Source of the DNA: Sulfitobacter alexandrii
GTDB lineage: Bacteria > Pseudomonadota > Alphaproteobacteria > Rhodobacterales > Rhodobacteraceae
NCBI RefSeq assembly: GCF_001886735.1
Contig: NZ_CP018081.1
Coordinates: 284,875-348,874, forward strand
Reading direction: 5' to 3'
Length of the DNA stretch: 64,000 nucleotides
Shown: positions 16,800 to 25,304 of the stretch, one piece after another
Position numbering within the stretch: the stretch's first letter is position 1
Layout: every line of letters begins with the position of its first letter
The notes under the pieces: model-generated
Seen by the model: the letters and a program-made list of their open reading frames with translations, nothing else
Database searches by the model: none
What the model was told of the DNA's origin: nothing
Translations under genes and position numbers: made by a program

Positions 16800-17810
16800 A
16801 TGGACACCTTCGCAAACGACACGCCTGCAAACCGCGATGAAGCATTCCGGCAAGCCGCGGCAGAACTCGGCTTTGCCAAGGCGATAGTCGAAAAAGACTT
16901 CTGGGTGTGCTGGTCACTCCAGCTCCTCTTTGCCCTGCCCTCCTACGGCGACCACCTGATCTTCAAGGGAGGTACATCGCTTTCGAAAGCCTACGATGTC
17001 ATCCATCGGTTTTCTGAGGATGTCGATCTGTCGCTCAACCGTGCCCAACTCGGGTTTGAGGGAAGCCATGACCCTGAGAACCCCGACCTCTCGAGCGGCA
17101 AACGCAAATCTTTGTTGCAGGAACTTCAAGATGCGGCAGAGGCAACCGTCGCAGGCCCACTGCTCGACGAAATCAACACCACCTTCTCCACGCGTCTGGA
17201 TCAGCCATTCTCGCTCCAGATCGACGAAAACGATCCTCAGACCATACTCTTCGCTTACCCATCTCTCGGCGGCGACGACCCAGGCTACATCAAACCTATC
17301 GTACGGTTTGAGTTCGGCGCACGTGGCGCGCAGCTCCCGGCCGAGCAGCGGACACTCTCAACCTATGTTCAACAGGCCTTTCCCGATCTGCCCGGCCTTA
17401 ACCCTGTTGATGTGCGCACTCTCGGGATCGAACGGACATTTTGGGAGAAGGCGACGATCCTACACATGCTCTTCCATCAAGATGCAGGCAAACCGCTCGC
17501 TGACCGGATGTCCCGGCACTACTACGACATGGCGCAATTGACACAGCACGACGCCAAAGCGCGCGCTTTGGCCAATCTCGACCTCTTGAGCGAAGTCGGC
17601 CACCACAAATCGGTGTTCTTCAAGGCCGCGTGGGCCCGGTACGAAGACGCAAAACCAGGATCCCTTCGCCTGGCCCCGGGCAAAGAGCTCGAGGCCGCCC
17701 TTCGTCGCGACTATGCCGGGATGCGGGAGATGATCATGGGCGACACGCCGAGTTTCGATGATGTGCTGAACGCGATCGCAGCGCTGGAGGCGGAGATCAA
17801 CGCAGCCTGA
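16800..17810 (+). CDS. AbiEii-type nucleotidyltransferase toxin
   Basis: 336 aa. The nucleotidyltransferase signature is present: KGGTSLSK (56-63) followed by FSEDVDLSL with D74 and D76, the metal-binding pair. RTFWEKATILHML further on is also typical of AbiEii/AbiGii proteins. Known relatives transfer nucleotides to tRNA 3' ends and stop growth. Full length and without disrupted residues. Cotranscribed with the antitoxin. Confidence 0.9.
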   Translation: MDTFANDTPANRDEAFRQAAAELGFAKAIVEKDFWVCWSLQLLFALPSYGDHLIFKGGTSLSKAYDVIHRFSEDVDLSLNRAQLGFEGSHDPENPDLSSGKRKSLLQELQDAAEATVAGPLLDEINTTFSTRLDQPFSLQIDENDPQTILFAYPSLGGDDPGYIKPIVRFEFGARGAQLPAEQRTLSTYVQQAFPDLPGLNPVDVRTLGIERTFWEKATILHMLFHQDAGKPLADRMSRHYYDMAQLTQHDAKARALANLDLLSEVGHHKSVFFKAAWARYEDAKPGSLRLAPGKELEAALRRDYAGMREMIMGDTPSFDDVLNAIAALEAEINAA

Positions 17811-17891
17811 CCTCGAAGGTCTCGGCGTTTGAAAGGCATGAACCTGGTGATCGGGAGTCCACAAGGCCGCAACTGCTAAGCCAGCATATCG

Positions 17892-17926
17892 TCATGAGTT
17901 ATAGGATGCAGTTTTATACCTCATGA
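17892..17926. repeat. 12-bp inverted repeat with 11-nt spacer
   Basis: TCATGAGTTATA (17892-17903) pairs with TATACCTCATGA (17915-17926) with one mismatch. It is AT-rich, so it is a poor terminator. It lies between the convergent abiEii and scpB genes, downstream of both. Could be a protein binding or recombination site. Confidence 0.5.
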
Positions 17927-17973
17927 ATGGCCCATATTTGAGCGATAGACCGCGAGGCATCGCCGCTCGATCA

Positions 17974-18573
17974 TCATCCTTCCGCCAATCCGGCATCCTC
18001 TAGCTGCTCCCGATCCGGCAAGTCCTGGAGCGTCTCCAGATCGAAAGCGACGAGGAACTGCTCAGTGGTCACATAGGTGTAGGGTGCTCCGCGCCGCGGC
18101 GACCGAGGCCCCGTCCCGATCAGCCCTCGCGCATGCAGCCGGCCGATCAAGTCGCGGCTGATTGGCTTGCCGAAGATGTCCTTGAGCCCCTCGCGCGTGA
18201 TCGGCTGGTGGTAGGCGATGGCTGCCAGCACCGCGATATCGAATTCACTCAGGTCGAGCAGCTGATCCTCGACATCCGCCGCCGCGCGGATCGCGGGGCC
18301 GTAGGTGGCCCGCGTCCGGAACATCCAGCCGCCAGCGACCTGCGCAACTTCAAAAGCCCGCCCCTCCAGATCGGCGGCGAGGTCCTCGACCAGAAGGTCG
18401 ACCGAAGCCCCCTGCCCCACCACACGTGCCAGCTCTTCGCGCGACACTGGTGAGGCGCTGGCAAAAAGCACCGCTTCGACCCGACGTAGCCATTCGCGCC
18501 AGCGCAGCTCCGGCGGCAAGTCGGGCAGCTCGCGATCCAGTTCGGAGTTAGAGCCATCCTTCGCCATCGTCAT
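17974..18573 (-). CDS. scpB: Plasmid-borne ScpB homolog
   Basis: 199 aa. WREWLRRVEAVLFASASPVSREELARVVG followed by GWMFRTRATYGPAI and FDIAVLAAIAYHQPITREGLKDIFGK is the paired winged-helix pattern of ScpB, a subunit of the SMC-kleisin complex. No smc or scpA is nearby, so it either uses the chromosomal complex or has another role. It overlaps the upstream DUF1403 gene by 4 bp. The pairing with DUF1403 and a divergent tyrosine recombinase is a recurring arrangement on plasmids of this group, as I recall it. Confidence 0.85.
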   Translation of the reverse strand: MTMAKDGSNSELDRELPDLPPELRWREWLRRVEAVLFASASPVSREELARVVGQGASVDLLVEDLAADLEGRAFEVAQVAGGWMFRTRATYGPAIRAAADVEDQLLDLSEFDIAVLAAIAYHQPITREGLKDIFGKPISRDLIGRLHARGLIGTGPRSPRRGAPYTYVTTEQFLVAFDLETLQDLPDREQLEDAGLAEG

Positions 18574-19448
18574 ACCCCATAGAGCCGAAACGTCGCTCGG
18601 CCCGTCAGCTCGCGTACCGCGCCCAGCTCAACCAGCCGGTCGCAGAACCGCCGTGCGGCGCGGTCGGATCTGAGCGAGGTCAGCATCGCTGGCGCGACAG
18701 CGTCCTGGCCCAGGAACAGCCCAAGGGCCTCGTCCGCGCCCTTCGCCCGGAGCTTTGGCCCGACCTCTTTCAAGCGCGCTGCACGTCGGGCCAAATCAGC
18801 GGCCTCCCGCGTCGCCTCAACCGCCGCTGCAACAATCGCGCGATGACAGGCCAAGCGAAGGTCATCGCCGCGCTTGCGCAGGTCGGCGCGTTTCAGGCCC
18901 GGGGCCAGTAGCGGCACGAGGTGGTCCCAGCCAAGCGCCTGTGCCAGAGCTCCATCAGCAAGGATCAGCGCAGGCACGTCGGCACGCGGCGCTCCGGTAA
19001 ACACCGCCTCCAGCGCCAGCGCGGCACGGGTCACGGGCGCCCCCTTCCCCGCATCGACCCAGGTCGCGATCTGGCCCGGCTCGACGGCCGGCAAGGCTCG
19101 GCCCAGAGCCTTGATCGACACCGGCCGATCCACCGCACGCCGCCAGGCAAGGTAGGTTTCACCGGCCGGTCCGGGAAGATCGCCGGGCCGCAACAGGTGC
19201 ACCGCATCGCGCAACTCCCCTGCCCGCTCCGGCCGTCCAGAGAGAGTGACGCAAGCTTGAGCCGCGCGCAGCGCGAGTCGGTCCCGTAACAAGGATTGGG
19301 GCACCTCCGCACGTCCCAGCACAAGATGCAGGTGGATCAGTGCCGCGCCCGACAAAAACGCAACATCTTCAAGGGTTTCAACCCGTGCCGAGGTGACCCA
19401 GGACGGCATCCGGGGTAGGCTCTCGAAGTCGTCGCGGCCATATGTCAT
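18570..19448 (-). CDS. DUF1403 family protein
   Basis: 292 aa beginning MTYGRDDFESLPRMPSWVTS; the segments EDVAFLSGAALIHLHLVLG and RADLRKRGDDLRLACHRAIV fit DUF1403, a helical family of unknown function on alphaproteobacterial plasmids. It is translationally coupled to scpB (ATGA overlap). It diverges from the recombinase gene, and the intervening 110 bp must hold both promoters. Confidence 0.8.
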   Translation of the reverse strand: MTYGRDDFESLPRMPSWVTSARVETLEDVAFLSGAALIHLHLVLGRAEVPQSLLRDRLALRAAQACVTLSGRPERAGELRDAVHLLRPGDLPGPAGETYLAWRRAVDRPVSIKALGRALPAVEPGQIATWVDAGKGAPVTRAALALEAVFTGAPRADVPALILADGALAQALGWDHLVPLLAPGLKRADLRKRGDDLRLACHRAIVAAAVEATREAADLARRAARLKEVGPKLRAKGADEALGLFLGQDAVAPAMLTSLRSDRAARRFCDRLVELGAVRELTGRATFRLYGV

Positions 19449-19527
19449 GTCCCAAGACTAGTCTCCCGCGGCGCTTTCGTCCACAATATGATGTGAAAAC
19501 CGCCCCACCCTGTCGCTTGCCGATATG

Positions 19528-19550
19528 TCCAATAAGTTTGCCTTATCGGA
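19528..19550. other. Possible tyrosine-recombinase core site
   Basis: Arms TCCAATAAG (19528-19536) and CTTATCGGA (19542-19550) are inverted repeats with one mismatch and a 5-nt centre. Arm length and short spacer resemble recombination core sites of XerC/XerD-like enzymes. It lies just upstream of the recombinase gene. It could equally be an operator in the divergent promoter. Confidence 0.45.
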
Positions 19551-19561
19551 CGCAAAAGAAT

Positions 19562-20671
19562 ATGCTCAGCGGCATGTCAGAAAACACCGAGAAATCGAGC
19601 TCAGACGTGCCAATCCGGCCTTCGTCCAACGAAGAAAACGAGAGAGATCGTCCTGACGACGAGGCCTTGAGCCTTCCGTCCTTTATAGCGGGCTCGGGCA
19701 CGCTCGATCGGCTGGTCGATACGGCCCGCGACTACGCACGCGCGGCGGCGTCGGACAACACGCTGAAGGCCTATGCAAAGGACTGGGCGCACTTCGCACG
19801 CTGGTGCCGAATAAAGGGCGCGGAGCCACTGCCTCCATCTCCCGAGATGATCGGGCTTTACTTGGCAGACTTGGCCTCCGCGTCAGGCCCCTCCCCTACC
19901 CTTTCGGTCAGCACCATAGACCGCCGCCTGTCGGGTCTCGCCTGGAACTACGTGCAGCGCGGCTTCAACCTTGATCGCAAGAACCGACACATTGCTTCGG
20001 TCCTAGCGGGGATCAAGCGCAAGCACGCGCGACCGCCGGTTCAGAAGGAAGCCATTCTGGCCGAGGATATCCTCGCGATGGTGGCCACCCTGCCCTATGA
20101 CCTGCGCGGGCTGCGAGACCGCGCGATCCTGCTTTTGGGCTATGCAGGGGGTTTGCGCCGCTCAGAAATCGTCACCCTGGACGTGCACAAAGACGATACG
20201 CCGGATTCCGGCGGCTGGATCGAGATTTTCGAGAAAGGCGCCCTCCTGACCCTCAACGCAAAGACCGGATGGCGCGAAGTCGAGATCGGACGCGGCTCCA
20301 AGGATCAGACCTGCCCCGTGCATGCACTGGAGCAATGGCTGCACTTTGCGAAGATCGACTTCGGTCCGGTCTTCGTCGGCACCTCGCGTGATGGCAAGCG
20401 CGCCCTCGACACACGGCTGAACGACAAGCATGTCGCCCGGCTGGTCAAACGTACGGTTCTGGATGCCGGTATCCGATCTGAGTTGCCTGAGAAGGAACGC
20501 CTCGCCCTCTTCTCTGGCCACTCGCTACGAGCTGGCCTCGCCAGTTCAGCGGAAGTCGACGAACGCTACGTCCAGAAGCAGCTTGGGCATGCCTCGGCCG
20601 AGATGACCCGCCGCTACCAGCGCCGGCGCGACCGGTTCCGCGTGAACCTGACCAAGGCCGCCGGTCTCTGA
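19562..20671 (+). CDS. Tyrosine site-specific recombinase/integrase
   Basis: About 369 aa from the ATG at 19562; an ATG at 19574 is equally possible and no strong ribosome site decides. The N-terminal SAM-like core-binding domain is TLKAYAKDWAHFARWCRI...; the catalytic domain shows Arg in LLLGYAGGLRRSEI, HSLRAG (His and second Arg), LGHAS and the nucleophile Tyr in MTRRYQRRR. Probably resolves plasmid multimers or integrates DNA. The stop is 12 bp from the convergent repC stop. Confidence 0.9.
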   Translation: MLSGMSENTEKSSSDVPIRPSSNEENERDRPDDEALSLPSFIAGSGTLDRLVDTARDYARAAASDNTLKAYAKDWAHFARWCRIKGAEPLPPSPEMIGLYLADLASASGPSPTLSVSTIDRRLSGLAWNYVQRGFNLDRKNRHIASVLAGIKRKHARPPVQKEAILAEDILAMVATLPYDLRGLRDRAILLLGYAGGLRRSEIVTLDVHKDDTPDSGGWIEIFEKGALLTLNAKTGWREVEIGRGSKDQTCPVHALEQWLHFAKIDFGPVFVGTSRDGKRALDTRLNDKHVARLVKRTVLDAGIRSELPEKERLALFSGHSLRAGLASSAEVDERYVQKQLGHASAEMTRRYQRRRDRFRVNLTKAAGL

Positions 20672-20683
20672 CCCCCTGCCCCA

Positions 20684-21964
20684 TCACGCCGCCTGCCCGC
20701 TGAGCCTGCCATAGAAGCTGCGCTCGAGATGCAGCTCCCCGGCCCCGGCTTTGTCGACCATGCCGCGCAGATAGCCGCCCGGTGAGGACACTTCGCCCGC
20801 GCAATGCTTCTCGAATACAAGCGCCAGCGCCGCTGTCGCCACCTGTTTGCCCAATCGGTCCTGCGCTACGTTCCACGCATGCTCGGACACCCCGATCATC
20901 GGCCGGAGTTGACCGGCAACACGATGCAGATCGCCCCAATCTTTCAGGAACCCGCCCATATTGCGGGCCCAGGACGCAAATTCAGGACAGGCCTGCATCA
21001 CTGTGGGCAGATCCAGCGCAGCGCGCTTCTTGCGCACCTCGGCCACCCACTCTTCCAGCTCCCTATCAACCTGATCTTCGGGCTGAGCATTGGGCACTAC
21101 GGCCGCGACTTCCTCATTTTCTGAGGAATTACGAGTTACAGGATCAAGTTGGTTTGTAATTAGTATATGAGGGTCAGAAATGACCTCCCTGGGGTTCATT
21201 TCTTGAGTCTTCTCGGGAACTTGCTCCTTGGTTTCAGGCATGTTTTCCACAGGCAGCACGGCCTCAGTTGCCTTGAGGTAGGCCGCCTCGACGCGCTCCT
21301 GTAGCTCCTTGAACCAGCCCAGCAGCCGTGCAAGCTGCTCGGACGCTTCATGGCGGCGCGGAAGCCGGTCCAGAAGCTCCTCGAAGAGCCCCGTGAACTG
21401 CGTCCAAGGCCCGCGCAGCGCGCTGCTGACGGCCGCCTCGATCCGCGCGCGGATCATGCGGCGTGCCACAGTGATCTGACGCTTCAGGCGTTGGCAGAGC
21501 TCGCGCTCGGCCTGCAAATCGGCATGGAGCTCCTCGAACTCCTCGACACGCGCCGACAGAGGCGACAGATCGAAACCGTAGGCCTCGACAATGCGCCCTT
21601 CGGCGTCCCTACGGCCCCATCGCTTGCCGTTCGGACTATCCTGGAAGGATATCACGCCGATCTCGGCCAGCCGCCGTGCATGGCGCTTGAGTGCAGAGAG
21701 CGAAAACCCCGTCTGCTCCATCAGATAGGCGTTCGACGCCCAGACGATCGGGCGCTGGCCCTCTTCCCAGTCCTGGGCCTGGGTGAAGGCCCCCAGCGTG
21801 TCGAGGAGCATCAAGTCTCCGGCCTTGAGGCCAATGTAGGCCCCCACCCGCTTCACGGCCACGAAGGCCCGCGTTTTGGGTACAGCCACCTGTTCACCGG
21901 CTTGGGCAAGCTGCTCTGCAATGCCAAGACCCGGTGTCGGCTTGCGCCAACCTGTATGTTTCAT
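20684..21964 (-). CDS. repC: RepC replication initiator of repABC plasmid
   Basis: 426 aa from the ATG at 21964, preceded by GAGGAGGCG about 9 nt upstream; 12 more in-frame codons extend to 22000. RepC features: VAVKRVGAYIGLKAGDLMLLDTL, SNAYLMEQTGFSLSALKRHARRLAEIGVISFQDSPNGKRW (winged helix) and YGFDLSPLSARVEE, then a coiled-coil stretch, and the C-terminal domain ending with SPGGYLRGMV. RepC initiates replication from an origin usually inside its own gene. Third gene of the repABC operon; expression is limited by the antisense RNA upstream. Confidence 0.93.
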   Translation of the reverse strand: MKHTGWRKPTPGLGIAEQLAQAGEQVAVPKTRAFVAVKRVGAYIGLKAGDLMLLDTLGAFTQAQDWEEGQRPIVWASNAYLMEQTGFSLSALKRHARRLAEIGVISFQDSPNGKRWGRRDAEGRIVEAYGFDLSPLSARVEEFEELHADLQAERELCQRLKRQITVARRMIRARIEAAVSSALRGPWTQFTGLFEELLDRLPRRHEASEQLARLLGWFKELQERVEAAYLKATEAVLPVENMPETKEQVPEKTQEMNPREVISDPHILITNQLDPVTRNSSENEEVAAVVPNAQPEDQVDRELEEWVAEVRKKRAALDLPTVMQACPEFASWARNMGGFLKDWGDLHRVAGQLRPMIGVSEHAWNVAQDRLGKQVATAALALVFEKHCAGEVSSPGGYLRGMVDKAGAGELHLERSFYGRLSGQAA

Positions 21965-22030
21965 GGATAGTTCTCGCCTCCTCTGCTTGATGGAGGGCAA
22001 AAGAATCCCGTTCGCTCAGGAGCGTTGCTG

Positions 22031-22059
22031 TTGACAGTGATTCGCCGGAGAACTATCTT
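22031..22059 (+). promoter_or_regulatory. Promoter of the repABC counter-transcribed RNA
   Basis: TTGACA (22031-22036) and TATCTT (22054-22059), spaced by 17 bp, face against repABC transcription in the repB-repC gap. The -35 matches the consensus exactly. Confidence 0.8.
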
Positions 22060-22065
22060 GATAGC

Positions 22066-22115
22066 GACCAAACTAATCTTGATAAGCTCTCAGGCCCTCA
22101 GCTTGGGGGCTTTTC
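22066..22115 (+). ncRNA. Counter-transcribed antisense RNA (incA-type) of repABC
   Basis: A transcript from the promoter at 22031-22059 would start near 22066 and end at the hairpin GCCC...GGGC (22094-22110) followed by TTTTCTTTT. The length of about 50 nt matches known repABC ctRNAs. These pair with the repB-repC leader and block repC expression. It lies in the usual place, between repB and repC on the opposite strand. Confidence 0.8.
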
Positions 22116-22198
22116 TTTTGCCGTTATCTCAAAGCATATCCGCTCCTGTTTCTTACCTCGTTTGGATCGAAGACGACCGTCTCCGCGGCTCCTGCCTC

Positions 22199-23242
22199 TT
22201 ACTTCGATCCGTGTTTCTCCAAGTACTCAGCGATGACATCACTCAAACCTCTGAGAATGTCCTCGTCCAATGTTAGCCCCGTGGCAGCGACAGAGAGCTT
22301 CCCGCCCTGCCCTGTAACACTCAATTTCCGCGAACCGATCTTTCGCTGTACCGTGAGTTTCTTTGGGCTCTGCGATTTCTTTTTTGCAGGCTTGGACGGC
22401 TTTTTAGTCAGGTCGCCAAGAATTTTTTCGAGGTCACGGTGGCTGAGATCGTAGACATCTTTGCACGTGTGCAAAATCTCACCTCTAGCCGCATAGACAG
22501 CGCGACCACGTGATACCGCGCTGTTATGGACACCCACACGCTTGGCGAACTCGGTTGCAGTTATCTTCTCGTCCGGTTTGGCATCTTGTAGCCGCTCGAA
22601 CATTTCGCCTATCGAAACCAGACGCTCGAATGCGCTCAGGTTTTCACGTTCCTCATTTTCCCGGAAGCGCATGAATAGCATCTCGAACTGCTCTTCACGG
22701 GAACCCCGATGGGATTGTGGAACCAGAATGGCGCGGACAGGCAATCCCAAAGCTTCAAGGATCGCATGGCGTCGCCGACCCACGATCAACTGGAATGTCA
22801 CGCCTTCTACGTTCTCGGGCTCACGTTCATCCGGTCGCCAATCAGGATCCGCTGGCCGAACATGAATGGGCGTATCTTGACCATTCTTCTCGATACTCTC
22901 TTTGAGCTTCTCGAATGCCTCTTGGTCGCGCCAATCTTCACGCCGGTCCGATCCAATCACGTCCACGATCTGAGACGGATCAATCTGCAACTCATGTCGA
23001 CCCGCGAGAATGCGCTCCACGACCTGTGCGCGCTCAACGTGAAGCATCTGGCTGGCGTCTGAAAGCGCTCCGGCCTTCCAAGCACTGCCAGAGCCGCCCA
23101 GTCTTGGCTTAACCCCACCAACCAGTTTCGCTTCGTCTTCGTGGACCTGTTCGCTTGCACCAGATCCAGGAGCCGCAGACACATTCTCATCTGGGCGCGC
23201 GGACTTTTTCTTGAGGACCGAGCTGCTCAATGTTCGCTTCAT
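22199..23242 (-). CDS. repB: RepB partition protein (ParB family) of repABC
   Basis: 347 aa from an ATG at 23242 that overlaps the repA stop (ATGA). ParB features: LQIDPSQIVD, ESIEKNGQDTPIHVRP, QLIVGRRRHAIL, MRFRENEERENLSAFERLVSI, then the helix-turn-helix KITATEFAKRVGVHNSAVSRGRAV. It binds parS and works with RepA to segregate the plasmid. A candidate parS-like site lies inside the gene at 22460-22475. Confidence 0.93.
   Translation of the reverse strand: MKRTLSSSVLKKKSARPDENVSAAPGSGASEQVHEDEAKLVGGVKPRLGGSGSAWKAGALSDASQMLHVERAQVVERILAGRHELQIDPSQIVDVIGSDRREDWRDQEAFEKLKESIEKNGQDTPIHVRPADPDWRPDEREPENVEGVTFQLIVGRRRHAILEALGLPVRAILVPQSHRGSREEQFEMLFMRFRENEERENLSAFERLVSIGEMFERLQDAKPDEKITATEFAKRVGVHNSAVSRGRAVYAARGEILHTCKDVYDLSHRDLEKILGDLTKKPSKPAKKKSQSPKKLTVQRKIGSRKLSVTGQGGKLSVAATGLTLDEDILRGLSDVIAEYLEKHGSK
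22460..22475. promoter_or_regulatory. parS-like palindrome inside repB
   Basis: TTTGCAC-GT-GTGCAAA: perfect 7-bp arms. It matches the core of the palindrome upstream of repA (24755-24772) except for one central base. Confidence 0.6.
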
Positions 23243-24594
23243 TCGGCTTCCTCCTCGAAATTGTAGAAGTTCTGCATCCAATCCTCGGCATAGCCACGCT
23301 CAAGACCAGGCCAGAGGCGTGAGACGATGGCGTCATTCACTGCGTCAGCATTCTCGATGAACCTGTTGATGCCTTTTCGCTTGCCTGGCGTATCTGGGTC
23401 ATACTCGTAGACGGACTGATAAACGTCCGACGCGTTCGAAATAGCATCGGAGCGAAGATAGAATACGGGCAGCACCTCATCTGGGCAGTTTTCGAGCAGG
23501 TTGCCGACCTGTGTGAGATCTTGCTCATTTGTTCTCTGCACGATCGTGGGCAACAGCATATGTGCCGCACCGCCCATATCGATCCGATCCGTCGCGAAAA
23601 TGTGGCGCAGCATGGTGAGGAGACCAGTCACAAAGGTGGACAAGGTCGCAATGTCGAACCCCTTCATCGTCTGCGGGATAATCAACGAAGTAGACGCCAT
23701 CACATTGTTCAGCTGGAACAGTGTCAGCGCAGGCTGATAGTCGATGATGATGCAGTCCAAGGTCTCGTTGAGGGCACTTTCAAGCTTCGCTTGGTCGACC
23801 CTACCGTTGCTCACCAGTTCATTCGGACGGGTGACCGGTGGATGCCCCTCTTTCCAACGATCTATGGAGTCTCTTAGGAACCTGTAGAACCGCTTTTCCG
23901 GGGTGCCCGCTCGCAACAACCTCGCGATCTGAATTTCACCTTCGGAGGTTTCGCCATGCGCAGGTACTAGCCGCACGCCCGGCCAAGAGGTTTTCTTGAA
24001 GAACCCGTCAAGCGTCTCCGCATCATAGTCAGTGTAAGGGATGGACTCGTCGGTCTGAAACAGCCCCGCGAAGTCAACCATCGTCGGAGTTTCGTCATCT
24101 GGCAAAGTTGGCATTTCTTCGCCGCCGACAAAATAGAGCGTGATCGTGCTCTGGGGGTCTGCGTCCATGACGCCGACTCGCATGCCGTAGTGCAGACTCA
24201 GGTACTGAGCGAAGTGCGCAGCACTAAGCGACTTTGCCGTACCACCTTTCTGACTTGCGAATGAAATGACGGGCAAAGGATCGTCGGGTTTGCGCCAAGC
24301 AAGAAAATGCTCAGGCCGCTTTGCTGATGCAGCCATCAAAGCCCGGATGTGCATCAGCTCCGTCAGTGTAAAAACACGTTCGCGCCCTACATGTTTGCCG
24401 GCAGGAAAATCCTCATTGTCCTTAGCGAACTTCGTTAGATGCTGATGGCTAATGTTCAGGAAGCGAGCGCATTGACGCATCGACCAAGAGCGCTTGATGC
24501 GCTCACGCATCGTCAACTCCTTGTTGACCGAGACCATGGTCCGGCCAAGGCCCCGCTCGAGCTCTTGAAGGAACTGTTCTATACTGCCGCCCAT
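23239..24594 (-). CDS. repA: RepA partition ATPase (ParA family) of repABC
   Basis: 451 aa. An N-terminal MerR-like helix-turn-helix (SMRQCARFLNISHQHLTKFAKD... FTLTELMHIRALM) precedes the ParA ATPase. The deviant Walker A reads SQKGGTAKS, with TA in place of the usual VG; Walker A' VGVMDADPQST and Walker B TLDCIIIDYQPAL follow. RepA drives segregation with RepB and represses its own operon. First gene of repABC. Confidence 0.93.
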   Translation of the reverse strand: MGGSIEQFLQELERGLGRTMVSVNKELTMRERIKRSWSMRQCARFLNISHQHLTKFAKDNEDFPAGKHVGRERVFTLTELMHIRALMAASAKRPEHFLAWRKPDDPLPVISFASQKGGTAKSLSAAHFAQYLSLHYGMRVGVMDADPQSTITLYFVGGEEMPTLPDDETPTMVDFAGLFQTDESIPYTDYDAETLDGFFKKTSWPGVRLVPAHGETSEGEIQIARLLRAGTPEKRFYRFLRDSIDRWKEGHPPVTRPNELVSNGRVDQAKLESALNETLDCIIIDYQPALTLFQLNNVMASTSLIIPQTMKGFDIATLSTFVTGLLTMLRHIFATDRIDMGGAAHMLLPTIVQRTNEQDLTQVGNLLENCPDEVLPVFYLRSDAISNASDVYQSVYEYDPDTPGKRKGINRFIENADAVNDAIVSRLWPGLERGYAEDWMQNFYNFEEEAE

Positions 24595-24664
24595 TACACC
24601 GCTCTCATTTCGACTCTCTCACGGAATCGCTCCGAGTTGTAAATAGCACGGTTTTTGAGGAAAT

Positions 24665-24679
24665 GTACAGATATTGTAC
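24665..24679 (-). promoter_or_regulatory. Probable repABC promoter/operator palindrome
   Basis: GTACA-GATAT-TGTAC is a perfect 5-bp-arm palindrome about 70 bp upstream of repA. On the minus strand it contains TACAAT, a plausible -10, with TTGTGC 19 bp upstream as a weak -35. This would suit autorepression by RepA. Confidence 0.5.
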
Positions 24680-24754
24680 GCCTACAGGATTTTCGGCGCA
24701 CAATATGGGCTACACCGATTGAAAATACGGACAGCAACCTGAGCCGCGAGGTGA

Positions 24755-24772
24755 TTTTGCACGCGTGCAAAA
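24755..24772. promoter_or_regulatory. Candidate parS: 18-bp perfect palindrome upstream of repA
   Basis: TTTTGCACGCGTGCAAAA reads identically on both strands, and GAGGT/ACCTC flanks extend the symmetry. A close copy is in repB (22460-22475). Position and repetition within the repABC locus fit RepB binding sites, though it differs from the rhizobial repABC parS consensus I know. Confidence 0.65.
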
Positions 24773-24821
24773 ACCTCGAAGCTTGGTGCAGCCAGACCGC
24801 CGGAGCGGCCTGGCCGTTGGC

Positions 24822-25160
24822 TTAGGCTGCGTCTTTCGGCCCCCACGGGATGACGGCCTGCAGGGACAGATCGTCCTGGTTCGCGGCCTTGCCGAGGTTG
24901 GCGTTGAAGCCGTGGTCGCGGATGGTCAGCGTGTAGTAGTCGGCGCCGGTCTCCTTGTTCTGCTTCTTCCAGATGCCGCCGCACTCGACCAGCTTGCCGC
25001 GCGGGGAGCGGCCGAGGACGCGGTGCGTGGGGGCCATCGGGTTCGTGCTCGCGACGGGTTCGACCGTGATGTCGAGGTCGAAGGTCAGGGTCGAGATGGA
25101 GCCGACGCCCTTGGCGGTTTCGATGTCGGCGCTGGTGAATTTGATGCAGTTCGTGGTCAT
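24822..25160 (-). CDS. DUF736 family plasmid protein, copy 2
   Basis: 112 aa, one residue different from the protein at 6599-6937 (T instead of A in VASTNPMAPTH). Start ATG 25160 with the same AAGGAGAAGAGCA leader. It lies immediately upstream of the repABC promoter region. In rhizobial and rhodobacterial plasmids DUF736 usually sits next to the DUF2493/Toprim/helicase block, so this copy is probably the original location and copy 1 the duplicate; that is an inference. Confidence 0.88.
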   Translation of the reverse strand: MTTNCIKFTSADIETAKGVGSISTLTFDLDITVEPVASTNPMAPTHRVLGRSPRGKLVECGGIWKKQNKETGADYYTLTIRDHGFNANLGKAANQDDLSLQAVIPWGPKDAA

Positions 25161-25270
25161 TGCTCTTCTCCTTGTTTGCGTTGCAATGATGGTCACCTTG
25201 CAGCTGGCCAAGGCCTGGCCACACCGAAGGCGAAGCGCAGCGGAGAGGGGCAGGCGCCGGTTTTTTTGGT

Positions 25271-25304
25271 GCGCGAGGAATGACCCGCAGGGTCAGGGGA
25301 AAAA
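25271..25304 (-). promoter_or_regulatory. Repeated dyad element, copy 2
   Basis: GCGCGAGGAATGACCCGCAG then GGTCAGGGGAAAAA. The dyad TGACCC-GCA-GGGTCA is perfect. It is about 115-145 bp upstream of DUF736 copy 2, and the same arrangement occurs upstream of the DUF2493 gene with paired base changes. Confidence 0.55.

Noticed and set aside
22025..22276. A protein-coding gene in the repB-repC gap on the plus strand
   Set aside because: The stretch is explained by the antisense RNA promoter and terminator; the frame runs into repB antisense and has no coding character.
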